Below, one piece after another: positions 26,701 through 35,699 of a stretch of 64,000 bases of DNA; the first letter of the stretch is position 1, and each line of letters starts with the position of its first letter. Below the pieces are notes generated by a model that saw only the letters and a list, made by a program, of their open reading frames with translations, was not told where the DNA came from and searched no databases. Source of the stretch: Nematostella vectensis (taxonomy: Eukaryota > Cnidaria > Anthozoa > Actiniaria > Edwardsiidae); the NCBI RefSeq assembly GCF_932526225.1, contig NC_064046.1, forward strand, positions 3,844,001-3,908,000, given 5' to 3'. The position numbers were made by a program, and so were the translations under genes.

Positions 26701-29700
26701 GTTCTGGCGGAACAGTTACAAAACTTGCTTCTGCGTCCAACTGCTTCGATCAATGCAGCAGACGGCTATGTGACTATCGAGTCATGATTAAATAGTTTAT
26801 AATCTAAGCATTCCAACAAAAATCCATAGAACGTCCCAGTGAAATTCTTCTAACCGGTATGATGTCGGTTTTTTTAGGATAAGATAGATTCCTTGTTCAA
26901 AGTATCGCCCGAAACACCGGAGCCTGAAGCAGCCGATCAAAAACAAGACACTGAGGATATAAAACTAGAAACAACCTTTCGGAGTAATGAGACTGAAACA
27001 ACCAATGATATGGCAGAGAAAACAAAAGACTTTGAAACTTCCAGTCAACATGAAGATCACACAATAGAACCTGAAACATCCAATCCCGGTATTGCATCTT
27101 GTACAAAAGAATCAACCACTAGGAGTGGTGAATCTAAAGTGGATAAGCCTGATTTAGCGACGGAAGATGAGTACTGGGATTTATGGGAAGCAATTAAAAC
27201 AGACGATATTGATACGGTAAGTACTGGATTGGTGTGGTATTGATACGGTGGGTACTGTATTGGTGTGGTATTGGTACGGTGGGTACTGGATTGGTTTGGT
27301 ATTGATACGGTGGGTACTGGATTGGTGTGGTATTGATCCAGTGGGTACTGGATTGGTGTGGTATTGATACGGTGGGTACTGGATTGGTGTGGTATTGATA
27401 CAGTAAGTACTGGATTGGTGTGGTATTGATACAGTGGGTACTGGATTGGTGTGGTATTGATACGGTGGGTACTGGATTGGTGTGGTATTGATACAGTAAG
27501 TACTGGATTGGTGTGGTATTGATACAGTGGGTACTGGATTGGTGTGGTATTGATACGGTGGGTACTGGATTGGTGTGGTATTGATACAGTAGGTACTGGA
27601 TTGGTGTGGTATTGATACGTTGGGTACTGGATTGGTGTGGTATTGGTACGGTGGGTACTGGATGTTTGTGGTATTGATACGGTGGGTACTGGTTTGGTGT
27701 GATATTGGTACGGTGGGTACTGGATGTTTGTGGTATTGATACGGTGGGTACTGGATTGGTGTGGTATTGATACGGTGGGTACTGGATTGGTGTGGTATTG
27801 ATCCGGTGGGTATTACTGGATGATTGTGGTATTGATACTGGATAGTTGGGAACGGCGCATAGGCCGCATAAAGGGAGGAGTTTTGAGGAAAGTGAAACCT
27901 CATCTTTTTCAATACTTCCTCTGTTCATCTTATTATGGCGATTTAAGACACTGCTTGTGTTTGAGTTTTGAGCTGAGTTTTTTTTAGCTTAGGTTTTTAT
28001 TTTCGGAGTTATTGGCTTGAAATTATAACCCTTTCATTTTATGTCCGGTTCTTTTTCAAGTTCTTTCTGGGTGAAGGGACACGGTAGTAATAAACAAGCT
28101 TACTGACCAAATTAACGATAGCGTGAATTCAGTCATCTATATTTGATGGATCTCAGAATTACGCTCATGAAATTTCGGTCGACCGCAACGGATCGCACCA
28201 TTTCGCGGGGTACCAAGTGATGATATCCTTCGGCGACTAACTGTTAATGTTAATTAAAAGAATTATCTCAAAACATGATGATAGCATAAGATGCACAAAA
28301 TGACGTTTATTTATCTCTGATAGCTATGAATTGTCGAATTTCTGGTTAAAATAAAGGCGAAATCCAATCTAGAATATTTCACGTTATTTATCATACACGA
28401 TTTGAAGTAAAGGCATCCCCCGCGCAACCCCCCCCCCCCTTCCCCCTATGTACGTTGTATATCTCATTACTGTCTCGTGCTAAGCTTTAGCGCAATGAAT
28501 TGATAAATTTATGTTTGCTCAAGTCAATGTGCTGTTGTTTTTGTTAGTGTTTTGCGAGTGCTTGCGTGCCATGAAACATTGTATTTCAGGTAAAAAGTCT
28601 ACATCAAGAAAAGCATATTCGGTTGACCAGGTTTCAGGACAACAAGACCATCTTACATCTTGGAGCTGAACGAAACTCTGCAAAAGTGAGTCGAATTAGC
28701 GGGAGTCGAAGGGGACTTTGATTGTTTATTACAGTGACCAAGCTATAAATCAACACAAGGTTGAAAGAGTCATAGTTGTCAGGTTGTACGCCTCTGTGAA
28801 ACAGAGTAGCTGCGATTCGAGCGTTATCCCTTCGTATTTTGCTCCGACGGAGGGCTAACGCTCGGAACGTCAGCGCGACTACTAGACTCTGTTCTTCTGT
28901 TTCACAGTGGCGTACAACTTGAACAACAACGTTGTTGAAGTTCAAACAACGTTGATTTATGGCTTGTCTACACCACGCCTTCGCACCATCAAGTTTTTGT
29001 ACAGCTTGTTTGTTGTCTTTCTATTAAACCATATTCCAGTAATAACCATGCTTGCATTGAAGAAACGTTAAAAGTGTTCATCCATTATCCTTTACATAAA
29101 TGTTTTTTAATCTGATTTATAATTATCTCAGAATGAGGTATTTTATTATTTGCAGGTTGTAGAGTATTTGTTGCTTTATGGAAAAGTCGACCCGAATAGC
29201 TTGGACGAGATTCTTCAGGTACTTACTGTAACGTTAGATCGCGAAGATTACACAGTCTTGTTGAGCAGACTCAAGATACATATAGTTTATAGTCATATTT
29301 AGTGCTTTACTCAACCACCTGCTATAAGAGGAGAGAAGGAAACTAGTCTGAAGAATCCACAAGGAAATACATATTTGACCGTCAAATAATTATTATGGCA
29401 ATCTGACTGATTGACCGAGCTGAGAGTTTTTATCTTTAACCTGGCCCAAGGGTAACATTGAAATCACTATGTGCAAACTAGATATGGCGAAACAAATGCG
29501 TCCTAGACGACGGTAACCGGAAGTTTAGCGTTTACACTATTATATTGCTCCAAATACTCACTCCGACATTCTCCCCTTGAGCTAAAATTGTAGAAGAAAG
29601 GCATGTTAGCTAAATTTGATAAATTAGACAAGCGTTCCAGTAGCATTAACGCAGTGATGCACTCCGATATCCCGCCCCTCCCTCCCCCCTTGGGCTTGAA

Positions 29701-32051
29701 TTTTAGCTAACATTCACAAATAAGACAAGCGTTGCAGAAATCATTGCACAAATATAGCAATATTTTACTTCCGGTTCAATCTGTTACTTCCGGTTGTCCT
29801 CTAGACCGGAAACGTCCTAAGTTCCCTGTTGTGAATATCTCGCTTCATCATGTGATCGCCTCGTGTTCCCAGGGTGTTCCTTTGCATGGTGCTGCCGAGT
29901 ATGGAAGTGTGGATGCTGCAGAAATTCTTCTTCGTCATGGAGCTGAGGTAGATATGCTCTTTTGTTACTACCACAACTATTCTCGTCACCAAAACATTTT
30001 TCTCGTAACCATAATCATCTTCATCGTCATTTAGGTATTCTAGAAATAGCCATATCTGTTTCTATTTGTTTTTCTCTAGATGAAATTTATGTTTGCCTTA
30101 CCCTTCAGTACATTTTATGCCACGCTGCTCATCATTACCCCTATCTCCTTCTTCCTGCGAGCATAATCGCCATTATCTACAACACTTATTACAAAGCTAT
30201 GCCAAGTGTCGATATTTTTGCAAAATGTTTGTGTTTGCGAATGGTATCAAAATCAATACTTTTCATCATAAGCATCACCATAAACAACGAATGGTATCAA
30301 CATCAACACTTTTCATCATAAGCATCACCATAATCAACGAATGGTATCAACATCACACTTTTCATCATAAGATCACCATAATCTACTTCATCATCATCAC
30401 CACCACCACCACCACCACAACCATTATCAACATAATCGTTATCACACCATCATCATCACCACTTTCGCTATCGCTATCATTTACAATGATAGCTTGTGTT
30501 TCTGGCAGCTTTTGTTTTGTTAAAATCGTTCCATAACGTAGTTTGTTTAGCTAGCTAGTTATTTGATGACACGACTGTACTGTCGCAATTTGTAATACCT
30601 GTCGCAAATTGTAATAAAGTTGTTGTTGGAGTTTTTAATTATAACTTTTTAATAAGACCTGATTATTACAAATCGCGACCTAGGTGTGTTACAAATTGCG
30701 ACAGCTTTTTTTTATTACAAATCGCGATGGGTGCGTACTACAAATTGCGACAGCTTTTTTATTACAAATTGCGACAACTTTATTACAAATTGCGACATGT
30801 ATTACAAATTGCGACGTTTATTACAAATTGCGACGGTTCACACGACCGTGCAAGCGCTGATTTGAGGGATTTAAAAAGGACGTCCAGGGAACGGGCATCA
30901 GCGGGCGGAAAAGAAATGACCAGGGAAAGATGACATTTTACCACCGTCATTAGCATCATCATTTTAGCGTTATCATCACCACATTGCCAGCATCATGGTA
31001 TAGTAATTCTCATATCATTGTATGATACTTGTAGATTGACAAGCAAGATTTGCTGGGTAATACAGCACTACACACCGCATGTGAGCACAACCAGGCAAGT
31101 GTATCATAATAATTCATAATAAATAACTATAAGAGCTCTCTAAAGCAAAAAGCTATCTGTAACTATCTTAACCATATAATGATTACCATAATAAGAGATG
31201 GTGGAAAATAGCTTTTTTTCATAAGGCTGTTATCATTGTACTACCTTGGGATTGGGGTCCAGAAACCCCTCCCATTATTGAAGCAAACCTGGGGAGTGGA
31301 AAGGGAAGTAAATCATACACCACGCCTGCGACTGAGACACTCAAACAAAGTACTGTACATTGTACATAGGAAGGTTTTAGGGCAACAGTGTAAAATATAA
31401 ATTTTCATTGTGTATTGGCTGATGTCCTGATAATGTTTTAGGATGAGTTCAAGAAGTTTTTAGTCACCCATGGAGCCAGCACAACTATAGAAAACACGGG
31501 TATGTATGCCAAATTAATTAGTTGACTGAGTGGACAACCAAAATGACTGAAATGGCTAAAGAACCAAAGATACTTGCATACATACTTGCAGTACTCATAA
31601 TTGCCTTCACACATAAGCCACTTCTTCAAAAATAAGCTGCTGGGCACCTGCTAACAGATTGTAACAATCTGTGATTCCTCAAAAGATTACACACAATGGA
31701 AGGAAAAGACAGAGCCCCCCCCCCCTCCCCAACCCAAAAGAATTTCCACCCCTTAGATTGGTCAAATCAATGTTTTTCTGGGGAAATAAGGGTTATTACC
31801 CACTGAAAATCTCCACAGAAAATACAACTTCAACAACACCCCTTCCCCCCCCCCCCCCCCAGAATTTCCAGTTCCCTCTGTGAGTAGTAAAATTCCAGAA
31901 TTACACAATGATCCATCTTTTGGAATACCTAGGTACACTGTTAACTGAAGTCTGGGCAAGTGATAGGCAAATTGTGGTTTAATGTTTTGATTCAGATGGC
32001 AAAAATTACAACATTTGTTTTCTTATAGAAGGGGAAAAGCCCAAGTTATGA
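6775..32051 (+). CDS. Acylated 5'-nucleotidase-like metallophosphoesterase with C-terminal ankyrin repeats
   Basis: 22-exon gene, 2454 nt, about 817 residues. Exons: 6775-7135, 7747-7833, 8855-8994, 9410-9535, 11148-11270, 12307-12475, 19676-19771, 20415-20527, 21079-21133, 22575-22645, 23164-23265, 24225-24302, 25424-25539, 25971-26040, 26649-26681, 26878-27216, 28590-28685, 29156-29218, 29873-29947, 31035-31094, 31442-31499, 32029-32051; phases agree throughout. It begins MGCAPS, a strong N-myristoylation/palmitoylation signal, and has no signal peptide. Phosphoesterase motifs are [13 protein letters not shown] (about residue 70), [27 protein letters not shown] and GGHDHH (about 269). The first metal motif is DVY rather than DxH. 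The nucleotidase C domain (about 320-560) holds [16 protein letters not shown] and NSGTLRSD. An acidic E/T/K-rich linker (about 581-693) leads to ankyrin repeats ([22 protein letters not shown], shown by positions 29874-29942; [12 protein letters not shown]). The family includes UshA/YfkN-like enzymes acting on nucleotides, but the true substrate is unknown. Confidence 0.93.
8691..8737. repeat. (AT)n microsatellite
   Basis: An uninterrupted AT dinucleotide run lies in the intron before the exon at 8855. The preceding part of this intron (7850-8660) has poly(G) at 8219-8235, poly(C) at 8421-8434 and GGTATTTTTTAGGGG duplicates, and looks like decayed MITE sequence. Confidence 0.9.
9791..10210 (+). 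pseudogene. THAP zinc-finger fragment with one internal stop
   Basis: A 139-codon frame starts [18 protein letters not shown] and keeps THAP landmarks: a C-x3-C pair, then [13 protein letters not shown], then [12 protein letters not shown] (the C-x2-H pair) and [10 protein letters not shown], in the position of the AVPTIF-type motif. A single TAA at 9890-9892 interrupts it where THAP proteins usually have Pro-Lys/Glu-Asp. It sits alone in an intron of the phosphoesterase gene. It is probably a remnant of a P-element-like or other THAP-bearing transposon; I did not recognise the rest of such an element in 10210-10700. Confidence 0.8.
11220..11605 (+). repeat. About 65-bp tandem array of an exon end plus its splice donor
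   Basis: The exon 11148-11270 ends with the codons for [17 protein letters not shown] and the donor GTAAAC. This end (from GGTATTGACCTGATACTAGG) plus about 15 bp of intron is repeated five more times, starting at about 11288, 11352, 11417, 11482 and 11551. Every copy keeps a GT donor after GTTGAAG. Units differ mainly in the length of a G run and in point changes. Retention would give a stop at once (GTA AAC TAA). Confidence 0.95.
12600..12852. mobile_element. hAT-like MITE end
   Basis: CAGGGGCGGATCCAGGATTT at 12600 matches the hAT-type terminal sequence also seen, inverted, at 1926-1940. The right end is less clear, near GGGGCGTAGAGATCCACC (about 12822-12840). Nothing in it is coding. Confidence 0.5.
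12853..13770 (+). repeat. About 0.9-kb interspersed repeat, copy A
   Basis: This segment is closely similar along its full length to 55090-55996 in the same orientation. Shared landmarks are ACTTCAAAAAAATAATAAA near the start, TTTTTGGCGCCGACATAATG in the middle and CTAGGATCACCGCGGTA at the end. Neither copy has a credible protein. It is probably a non-autonomous transposon. Confidence 0.8.
13771..14335 (-). pseudogene. Diverged duplicate of the Ig gene 3' end
   Basis: The segment aligns with 14680-15405, the 3' UTR and last codons of the Ig-domain gene. Shared stretches include GCAGCTTGATTCCAT, TTAACTCTCTTTACATTCCT, CATACCCTAAGATATACCA and GGCACAGAAATACAGCAAT. The part matching the hydrophobic tail codons carries changes and nothing upstream of it is kept. 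It is either a partial tandem duplicate or the remnant of an eroded tandem paralogue. Confidence 0.75.
15339..16499 (-). CDS. Intronless three-Ig-domain cell-surface protein, probably GPI-anchored
   Basis: A single open frame of 386 residues, nested antisense in the 12476-19675 intron of the phosphoesterase-ankyrin gene. Residues 1-22 form a signal peptide ([20 protein letters not shown]). Three Ig-like domains follow, at about 27-123, 130-240 and 245-352. Domains 1 and 3 keep the classic Cys, Trp, DxGTYRC / DIAGSYSC pattern. Several N-x-S/T sites are present. The C-terminus is a short hydrophobic run ([13 protein letters not shown]) with nothing after it and small residues (DNKSG) before it, which fits a GPI-attachment signal rather than a spanning helix with a cytoplasmic tail. 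A TATAAAA lies just upstream and a polyadenylation signal (AATAAA on the minus strand) at 14993-14998. Function unknown; adhesion or recognition is plausible from domain type. Confidence 0.85.
   Translation of the reverse strand: MNALLFHALSVLLSSQRYSVLGQVEEKRVAFCLGDQIQLDCSIWKANDTCMWMYRGRRGLQKLASLDKKHIRLYPNLSKNFETRAEVKVNGSLVIKEAIKSDQGTYRCENHHHFEWVSYSLEFDCQGKTTRETVSVCVPSDGTKNIFSVLCEALDRVEPRNIESVGWRLNGQNLVVIENGTVKRNRLLKGLAGLTKDRKTLLINTTSEHFTRVMDGSKRGELSCFVSKANGGTSERHLVSFRPITCTKKVLAVNSTLTLGCPVVSSDVLMFPTRKVVWELRGKNGTSQRVIVTRLRDKINVAPDFAENLPVTPEFALVFSRLRDIAGSYSCRVTDMEGVTVGQTFTVTVSVTQSQPCDNKSGVSRVTKTSAQFLLGLLYFCAFSLS
16526..16532 (-). promoter_or_regulatory. TATA box of the nested Ig gene
   Basis: TATAAAA on the minus strand lies about 27 bp upstream of the ATG at 16499. 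The spacing would place transcription start very close to the ATG, giving a very short 5' UTR, unless a further upstream exon exists. Confidence 0.4.
17735..18052. mobile_element. MITE with ACCGTATTTACTCGAATAA end
   Basis: The left end reads TACCGTATTTACTCGAATAA. The right part has GCCCTTATTCGAGTAATTTT, giving short inverted termini. The internal sequence has no coding potential. The transposon superfamily is not determined. Confidence 0.45.
18314..19321. mobile_element. piggyBac-like non-autonomous element
   Basis: It is bounded by TTAA on both sides. Its inverted termini read CACATTGACCCCTGA on the left and, on the complement of the right end, CCCATTGACTCCTGG. A TTAA target and ends starting C-C/A-C fit piggyBac elements. 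A 140-codon frame inside (18451-18873) has no recognisable transposase motif and is probably chance. Confidence 0.65.
19786..19809. repeat. Poly(C) tract
   Basis: A run of more than 20 C lies 15 bp downstream of the donor at 19772. Comparable tracts occur at 1822-1842, 8219-8235 (as G), 8421-8434, 31845-31860, 39570-39583 and 56929-56941. Confidence 0.9.
21490..22560. repeat. 1-kb (GATGGTGGT)n-like low-complexity array
   Basis: An almost pure GAT/GGT/TAT triplet mixture fills most of the intron 21134-22574. Long open frames in several phases (poly-Asp/Gly or poly-Met/Val) are artefacts, since the flanking exons have their own good splice sites. Confidence 0.95.
23400..23779. mobile_element. 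hAT-like MITE, 380 bp
   Basis: The termini are perfect inverted repeats of CAGGGGCGTAG / CTACGCCCCTG. A G-run at 23521-23532 is internal. Flanks share CAGT, but an 8-bp target duplication is not clear. It sits in the intron after the exon ending at 23265. Confidence 0.7.
24455..25335 (+). repeat. 21-bp minisatellite, about 42 copies
   Basis: The unit is GTTGTTGTTGCTTCCGCTGA plus C (21 bp), with CAGTTG and CTGCCG variants. Because 21 is divisible by three, the array gives a 400-residue open frame of Leu-Leu-Leu-Pro-Leu-Thr-Leu. It lies between the well-supported exons 24225-24302 and 25424-25539, so it is intronic and not coding. Confidence 0.95.
25617..25874 (-). mobile_element. LINE reverse transcriptase tail fragment
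   Basis: An 85-codon frame contains [33 protein letters not shown] and [11 protein letters not shown] followed by a stop. This is the extreme C-terminus of a Jockey/CR1-superfamily non-LTR polyprotein related to the fragment at 1985-2790. It is antisense in the intron 25540-25970 and dead through 5' truncation. Confidence 0.75.
26154..26315. mobile_element. MITE copy with CAGGCCCGTACCCAGGGGGG end
   Basis: It shares its end, a poly(C) tract, CACAACGGCC, GGTCCACTTTCGGTTCT and CCCGTGGAGA with 39534-39685. These are two copies of one short non-autonomous family. Confidence 0.7.
27212..27840 (+). repeat. 31-bp tandem array of an exon end plus its splice donor
   Basis: The exon ends at 27216 (GATATTGATACG) with donor GTAAGTACTGG. 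About 20 tandem 31-bp units follow, each holding TATTGATACGGTGGGTACTG or a variant. Most units have GTGGGT in place of GTAAGT, but units near 27399 and 27492 keep GTAAGT after TATTGATACA. Several minus-strand frames of Tyr-Gln-Tyr-His-type repeats are by-products. Confidence 0.95.
28783..28918. mobile_element. Foldback element, 136 bp
   Basis: It starts GTTGTACGCCTCTGTGAAAC and ends with the near complement GTTTCACAGTGGCGTACAAC. The centre carries GGAGGGCTAACGCTCGGAAC, a motif common at the 3' ends of invertebrate retroelements. It is intronic. Confidence 0.6.
30588..30836. repeat. Ten copies of a TATTACAAATTGCGAC motif, two of them inverted
   Basis: Copies begin near 30589 and 30602 (inverted), then 30664, 30687, 30713, 30737, 30760, 30780, 30799 and 30819 (direct). 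Spacing tightens from about 25 to about 20 bp. Some copies read AATCGCGA. It lies in the intron between the exons ending at 29947 and starting at 31035. Confidence 0.85.
31095..31441 (+). other. GC-AG intron
   Basis: The exon 31035-31094 ends CCAG and the intron starts GCAAGT. It ends TTTTAG before the exon at 31442. The reading phase is kept (Asn-Gln | Asp-Glu). GC donors are a known minor class and the rest of the donor fits the consensus. Confidence 0.8.
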
Positions 32052-32166
32052 CAATGGTGTGTCAACTCCACATCTATCATGATAACTGTCAGAGGAAGAC
32101 AGTCAACCTCTTCTTACTAAAGATCAATGAACATTATAGTTATCGAAAATGAGTTTGTTCTTATGA

Positions 32167-32172
32167 AATAAA
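32167..32172 (+). terminator. Polyadenylation signal of the phosphoesterase-ankyrin gene
   Basis: AATAAA lies about 115 bp after the stop codon at 32049-32051. A second AATAAA occurs at 32619-32624. Confidence 0.5.
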
Positions 32173-32199
32173 TATAGACAAGTGTAATGATCATGATGG

Positions 32200-33640
32200 C
32201 TCTTGAAAAACATTTACACTAGGAGGTCGCAATTAGAGCCGTGTTGCTGCAATTAACATATCTGGTCCTTTGTCGAAGCAATAGAGTAAATATTTGTGGA
32301 GACCTAAAGCTAATTTTTCTTGTAATGCATCATTGATACATAATTATTTATCGCATAGAAGGGTTGTTATTTTCATAGACAATAATTTGCATTTTATGGA
32401 TTATAACTTTCTTATATCTTTTTATAACTTTTTTACATTTCTTGACATTATTTATTTTCCTTTTTATCCACATTATTTAAATGAATTTTATTTTATACAC
32501 TTAATACGCTTTGAATTGAACAATAAGTTAAAAAAACATATGGAAATGGCTACTGTAATTTTAGTTAAGTTAATTCCTCTGAAATATTGTATATGACATA
32601 ATACTATTTATTTTTCTCAATAAACTATTTTCACTAAAGTAAGAGTGATCTATTCAAGCTATATTGCAGTCAATGCCATTGTCGGGATTCAGCACATAAG
32701 GGTTCCTGCTCCTGTCAATTAATCGTGGCTATACTTTAGTAATTACGCCTTTTAATAGGACAGTTAAAAGCACATGCCCCAAAGATTTCTGATTTAAGTT
32801 TAGCACTCTAATTTAAACATGAACGTGCACTATAAAAGGGATAGTTCTCCCCCCTTTTTCGCAAGCTCTCGTGCAAGTCATCGTCAATCACAGCTAGACT
32901 TCATTAAGTGTGGACCTCTGAAACTGCCAGAAGAAAATATAGCAAAATTGTACGGCAAACTACAATTTTAAAGTTTTAGAGATTGTTTAAAAAGTACCAG
33001 GCATATTTGGGAAAGTGTTAGGAGTCAATTCTCTACAAAAACAAGAACAAAAATTGTCATTGATAAGTTTGAACTCAACACACACTTGTTTGAACTGAAA
33101 AATAAAATTCAAAAACAGCATGTGTGCACTCATTTGTAATGGCGTGTAATTTGCGAAATTCATCACTTCAAAACCTATCTAATACTCCCTTATTTTTTGG
33201 TTTTGTTATAAGAAAAGGCTAATAAATACAGTAGCCTGTGTTTACTTCAACGGTGAGTTTTCAGCCAATTTTGAACTCTATTAACAGCTTTCTGGCTTCT
33301 CTTTAAGGAGCTCTGCACTCAGTGAAGTCAAATGACAGCTTGCCTAAGGAAAGTCCCTATTAAAGTGCACGTTTCTGTATGATTGCAGCTACATAATTTG
33401 ATTATACAGTCACTGTACGACCGATCGCATTCTGGTTGCAAAGTGGTTTCCATCACACCATTGCACATGATTGATATAGGGAACATGTGCTGTATCTAGT
33501 GAAAGAGCATGTATGTGTTGAGTATCAAATTACTGTCCAGGAGGTCAGATGGTATGTCCAGGACGTTGTCTAGTTTGCCATGTCTCTTGATACCCCAATG
33601 TTACCATGGACCAGGAAATCAGCAAGGTGAAATTGGCAGG
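32200..33640. other. Intergenic DNA without recognised genes
   Basis: AT-rich sequence lies between two genes that converge on it. No exon with good splice sites or known domain was found. A TATAAAAG occurs near 32832, but no gene follows it that I can support. Confidence 0.6.
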
Positions 33641-33689
33641 GAGGCATATAAAGTGCACGATATCTCCAAAGAATGTTAAGTTTCAAAAC

Positions 33690-34385
33690 AACCAAGCTGT
33701 GTTCACAGTACAAACAAACCCTTGCATCCTTTGTCTGGAAAATCACACAATGTGTTCCGGGTACCCATAATCCTTGGTCAGGGAAGTTGAAATATGGTCC
33801 AAGGTACACACACATCCTTGATCTGGGCAATCAAAATGAGTTCCAGGGTGCACACATCCTTGCATCATTTGTCTGGGAAGTCACATAATGAGTTCCAGGG
33901 TACACACATCTTTGATCTGGGAACTCACAATGTGTTCCAAGGAACACACACATTGTCTGGAAGTTCCAAGGTGTCCAAGGTACCCATCATTGTCTGGAAA
34001 ATCACATTGGTGTTCCGGGTTCCAACACATCCTTGGCACTGGAAGTTCCAAGGTGTCCAAGGTACACAGGGTACCCATCACTAAATGTGTCCAGGGTACC
34101 CATCACTCAATTTGTCCAAGGTACACAGGGTACCCATCACTAAATGTGTCCAGGGTACCCGTCACTCAATTTGTCCAAGGTACACAGGGTACCCATCACT
34201 AAATGTGTCCAGGGTACACACGCTTCGTCTGGGAAATCACACAATGTGCCCAATGACAGTACACAGGGTTCCCACACATCCATGTTCTAGGAAGTCACTC
34301 AATGTGCCCAGGGTACACAGGGTACCCATGCATCCTTGGTCTGGAAAGTCACTCGGTTTTCCCAGGGTACAAAACCCACAAATCA
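33690..34385. repeat. Degenerate minisatellite beside the SYS1 3' end
   Basis: Imperfect units of about 45 bp share GTGTTCCAGGGTACACACAT and TTGTCTGGGAAATCACA. Within 34040-34200 a shorter higher-order unit with GGTACCCATCACTAAATGTG repeats almost exactly. Gln/Gly/Thr-rich frames are artefacts. The array starts about 55 bp beyond the SYS1 stop, so it may form part of the SYS1 3' UTR. Confidence 0.85.
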
Positions 34386-34440
34386 TCTGGGAAATCGCTG
34401 GATGCCTCAGCCTTGTAACATGACTTGTCCGGCAGTAGTA

Positions 34441-35339
34441 TTACACTGAGTTTTTACCAGATGAGCCTGCCGACACTTTGATGGCTTTAAGTTCTGTTTT
34501 CATGCACACAAACTCCCCTATAACAGCCATGAGAGCTAAGCATATAATGTTCAGTAACCACCAAGTCCAGGAGAATGGAAACCCAGCATAAATACAACAG
34601 AACACCAGATGTACAATGTGTGCGGTGGTTGTGAAGTCCAGACACTAGAACATTAGAAAATGATAACATAAGACAGCTGCATTAGTTTAAAACCCACAAA
34701 AATTGGCAGATGGCAAGGAGGTGCATAAAATGACTGGTTTACGAGGGTTTCCGTCACAGCGAGATTGAACTATGAGGCCTTCTTTAATTTGTTGAGTCAA
34801 AAATCACCAAAGAATATTTCGCAACACTGATCTGTTGTTATAATAATAACTGGTATCATATATTTATGTAATACCTGCTTTGCTCGCTTTACTATAAACC
34901 AGAGAGCCATGGCACTAGAAAAATAAGAAAAGCGAGTGGGTAGAAAAAAAATGATCACAAGAAATCGATGACGATGACGGAGAACGAGATTCCTTTCACT
35001 TACCCCGTTAACGAATTTAAACAAAAAGCAATCATCAGAAGTTTCCCTTTCAATGATGATATATCTAACTCCTGAAGGTAAATAAACAATGTGTACAGTA
35101 AGATGTAGAAAAAGACGACACGTGAAAACATTCAGAACAAAAAAAGGATGCTGTATAGAAATTCGACGTAAACTCACCTTATATGCGAAAAACTGGTCTA
35201 AAGAATGAATAGATCCTGACCAATAATCAACTATTAACACCCATACTCCTAACGAAATATAGAACGTACACTGTATGGCGATAATTTGCGAAATAATAAG
35301 AACTGGATCCCACACATTTGTTCTGAAGCCGGCCGCCAT
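34441..35339 (-). CDS. SYS1: SYS1 Golgi membrane protein
   Basis: Four exons on the minus strand: 35339-35178, 35071-35004, 34914-34875, 34644-34441 (stop TAA at 34443-34441). They total 474 nt and 157 residues, against about 156 in vertebrates. It starts MAAGFRTNVWDPVLIISQ and includes SLDQFFAYK, LKGKLLMIAFCLNSLTG, AMALWFIVKRAKQ, CLDFTTTAHIVHL and LALMAVIGEFVCMKTELKAI. SYS1 is a four-helix integral membrane protein that recruits the small GTPase ARFRP1 (Arl3) to the trans-Golgi. All introns are GT-AG and all phases fit, including the 40-nt third exon. A longer open frame that reads through the first introns is an artefact. It is divergent from WRNIP1 with 360 bp between start codons. Confidence 0.95.
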
Positions 35340-35699
35340 TTTGAAAATATCATTGATCCCCGGAAATGACGTAATTTACAAAGTCGTCATCTACTACACA
35401 GGGAGACCAAGGAAATCATTAGTGGGAGCTAAAAAGACGTCCGGTTAGCATGATTCTCTTTTCCCTGTTTACTTACTCTGCTGACCCCCCTCAATTAGCT
35501 TTATGGCATGTTGCGGGTCAGAATTAGATTTGTTAGAAGATTTATTCTCGCGTTTCATTCTTTAGAATTCGCGGGTTACCTTTGGTAACATCGCGGGCTC
35601 ATTTCTTTTCCAAAACAGTTAGATGAAACAGTACTCACGTATTTTGGTAATGAAAATTCCATTAAATCATGCAGGGTCAATTATAGATTTCACTTGAGA
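35340..35699. promoter_or_regulatory. Shared divergent promoter region of SYS1 and WRNIP1
   Basis: Only 360 bp separate the SYS1 ATG (35339, minus strand) and the WRNIP1 ATG (35700, plus strand). No TATA box is evident. Head-to-head housekeeping genes usually share a bidirectional promoter, which is inferred here from spacing only. Confidence 0.5.

Noticed and set aside
27181-27928. Two overlapping minus-strand frames of about 244 codons with Tyr-Gln-Tyr-His repeats
   Set aside because: Antisense by-products of the 31-bp donor-derived array. Both frames are open only because of the repeat.
34797-35177. SYS1 reading as one unspliced 180-codon frame
   Set aside because: The part after the first exon has no SYS1 similarity, while spliced exons give the full conserved protein in phase.
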